From positions 62,001-126,000 of the forward strand of contig NZ_VFVR01000003.1 of NCBI RefSeq assembly GCF_006442205.1: 64,000 nucleotides of DNA, read 5' to 3'. How positions within the stretch are numbered: position 1 is the stretch's first letter; each line of letters opens with the position of its first letter. The DNA comes from Mesorhizobium sp. B2-3-12 (GTDB lineage: Bacteria; Pseudomonadota; Alphaproteobacteria; Rhizobiales; Rhizobiaceae). Made by a program: the position numbers and the translations under genes. Under the pieces are notes generated by a model. It was not told where the DNA came from. It did no database searches and worked only from the letters and a program-made list of their open reading frames with translations. This document shows, piece after piece, positions 63,330 through 64,000 of this stretch.

Positions 63330-63812
63330 TCACTCGCAACGCACGGTGACCGTGCCCTGATAGCTGCCGGAGGGAAAGATACCGCTCGACTTGGTGGCCG
63401 TGAGATCGATCTGCATGGGGTGGGTGCCGTTGGTGACCCTTTGCGGCACGCTGCCGTTGTTGTCGACCCCCGAGCCATCGAGGCGGAAGACCGAGACGAA
63501 GGTCACGTTGGTGCCGCCGCCGCTCGGCGCGGACGAGAATGCGGCAGGCGCCGGCGCTGAAACCGAATAGCAGTCAAGCAAGTTGAGGATCGAGCACAGC
63601 AGGGAGCTTGCCACCACGGTGGCGCTGGCACTCGATCCGCCCGCCTGCTTGGAGCCCAGTATGCCGATGGCCGGATTCGTCGTCATCGTGCCCGATGCGC
63701 CGACCATGATGGTGCAGGTGCCGATGATCGCCGCATGCGCCGGAAAGCAGAAACCGGCAAGTACCGCCACCGCGAGCTGCGCGTGGTTATTTCTTCTTCT
63801 TTTTCTTGCCAT
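63330..63812 (-). CDS. Secreted small protein, spore coat U/CsuA-like
   Basis: A 160-residue protein with a signal peptide (about 1-28, LAVAVLAGFCFPAHA). The mature part is Ser/Gly/Thr/Val-rich with several cysteines and ends YQGTVTVRCE, which is reminiscent of spore coat U/CsuA or DUF4402 beta-sandwich proteins. An alternative start is 63818. It overlaps the 3' end of the upstream gene, so translation may be coupled. Confidence 0.6.
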   Translation of the reverse strand: MARKRRRNNHAQLAVAVLAGFCFPAHAAIIGTCTIMVGASGTMTTNPAIGILGSKQAGGSSASATVVASSLLCSILNLLDCYSVSAPAPAAFSSAPSGGGTNVTFVSVFRLDGSGVDNNGSVPQRVTNGTHPMQIDLTATKSSGIFPSGSYQGTVTVRCE

Positions 63813-64000
63813 CGCCATTTCCGGTCCTGATGCTCCAGCCTTCGTTGGCCCATCCGGGCGACGCGGCCGTGGGCGCGGCAGCGGGAGCGCTGGTGGTCAC
63901 GCTCGCCGTCGGACCGTCGGCACCGAGGCCCATCTTGAGGAGCTTCAGCTCCAGTTGCAGGCGCTCGACCTCGAGCTCGTAGAGGCGGCTGCAATCGACG
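63787..64000 (-). CDS. C-terminal part of a lysine-tailed protein (cut by window edge)
   Basis: At least 70 residues, open at the window edge. It has a coiled-coil-like stretch (LYELEVERLQLELKLLKMG), an Ala/Thr/Pro-rich linker and a terminal run of lysines before the stop at 63789-63787. It overlaps the next gene's start region. No function can be assigned. Confidence 0.6.
   Translation of the reverse strand, partial: VDCSRLYELEVERLQLELKLLKMGLGADGPTASVTTSAPAAAPTAASPGWANEGWSIRTGNGDGKKKKKK

Noticed and set aside
1..64000. tRNA, rRNA, CRISPR arrays, integrases and complete insertion sequences
   Set aside because: None could be recognised; no regularly spaced repeats of CRISPR type and no transposase or integrase motifs were seen.

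Overview
The window is GC-rich, densely coded chromosomal DNA of an alphaproteobacterium of the order Hyphomicrobiales (Rhizobiales). The gene families and their order fit a Mesorhizobium-like member best: lptC-lptA-lptB-rpoN-hpf-ptsN, an OlsB-type ornithine acyltransferase, an Hsp20-DUF1150 pair, and an MmgR/suhB-like small RNA beside polA. The genus is inferred from remembered gene content, not from a search. No tRNA, rRNA, CRISPR array, prophage or complete insertion sequence was seen.

Region 1 (0-11.5 kb) is the most unusual part. A secreted trypsin/V8-like protease and a secreted MORN-repeat protein lie on the + strand. Facing them is a minus-strand run of five genes: a signal-peptide-bearing caspase-like protease, a small Cys-containing secreted protein, a single-pass membrane protein, a secreted WD40-caspase fusion, and a MEMO-CapA fusion. 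The catalytic residues of the trypsin-like protein and of both caspase-like proteins are intact. This looks like an envelope-located protease system without an obvious described counterpart.

Region 2 (11.7-30 kb) holds a Fur-family regulator, a LysE exporter, polA with altered proofreading residues, the small RNA, an M20 dipeptidase and a short RNase D. It continues with three tiny proteins, an acyltransferase-SGNH protein, a beta-propeller protein, pyrophosphatase and penicillin-binding protein 1A. It ends with a short-chain dehydrogenase, a frameshifted quinone-oxidoreductase-like gene divergent from an AraC regulator, and a CPA2-type antiporter.

Region 3 (30-36 kb) is the assimilatory sulfate reduction operon cysG-DUF2849-cysI-cysH-DUF934. 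Two dyads lie upstream of it, and a palindromic repeat sits between cysH and the DUF934 gene. Region 4 (36-50 kb) contains a truncated GMC oxidoreductase, a DJ-1-like protein, a fatty acid desaturase, grpE behind a heat-shock-type promoter, and a TRIC-family channel gene flanked by related repeats. It also has olsB with a possible Pho box, a hybrid histidine kinase, an AcuI-like reductase, lspA, two RNA methyltransferase genes, and a WYL regulator followed by a near-perfect operator, a VOC gene and an EVE gene.

Region 5 (50-58.5 kb) contains LapA, ihfB and sppA on the minus strand, then the LPS transport operon lptCAB followed by rpoN, hpf and ptsN. Hsp20 and DUF1150 follow on the minus strand under a sigma-32-type promoter with a ROSE-like RNA thermometer. 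Region 6 (58.7-64 kb) contains a nucleoside hydrolase, a ribokinase-amidase pair, a second LysE-family exporter and small secreted proteins, and is cut off at the right edge inside a lysine-tailed protein.
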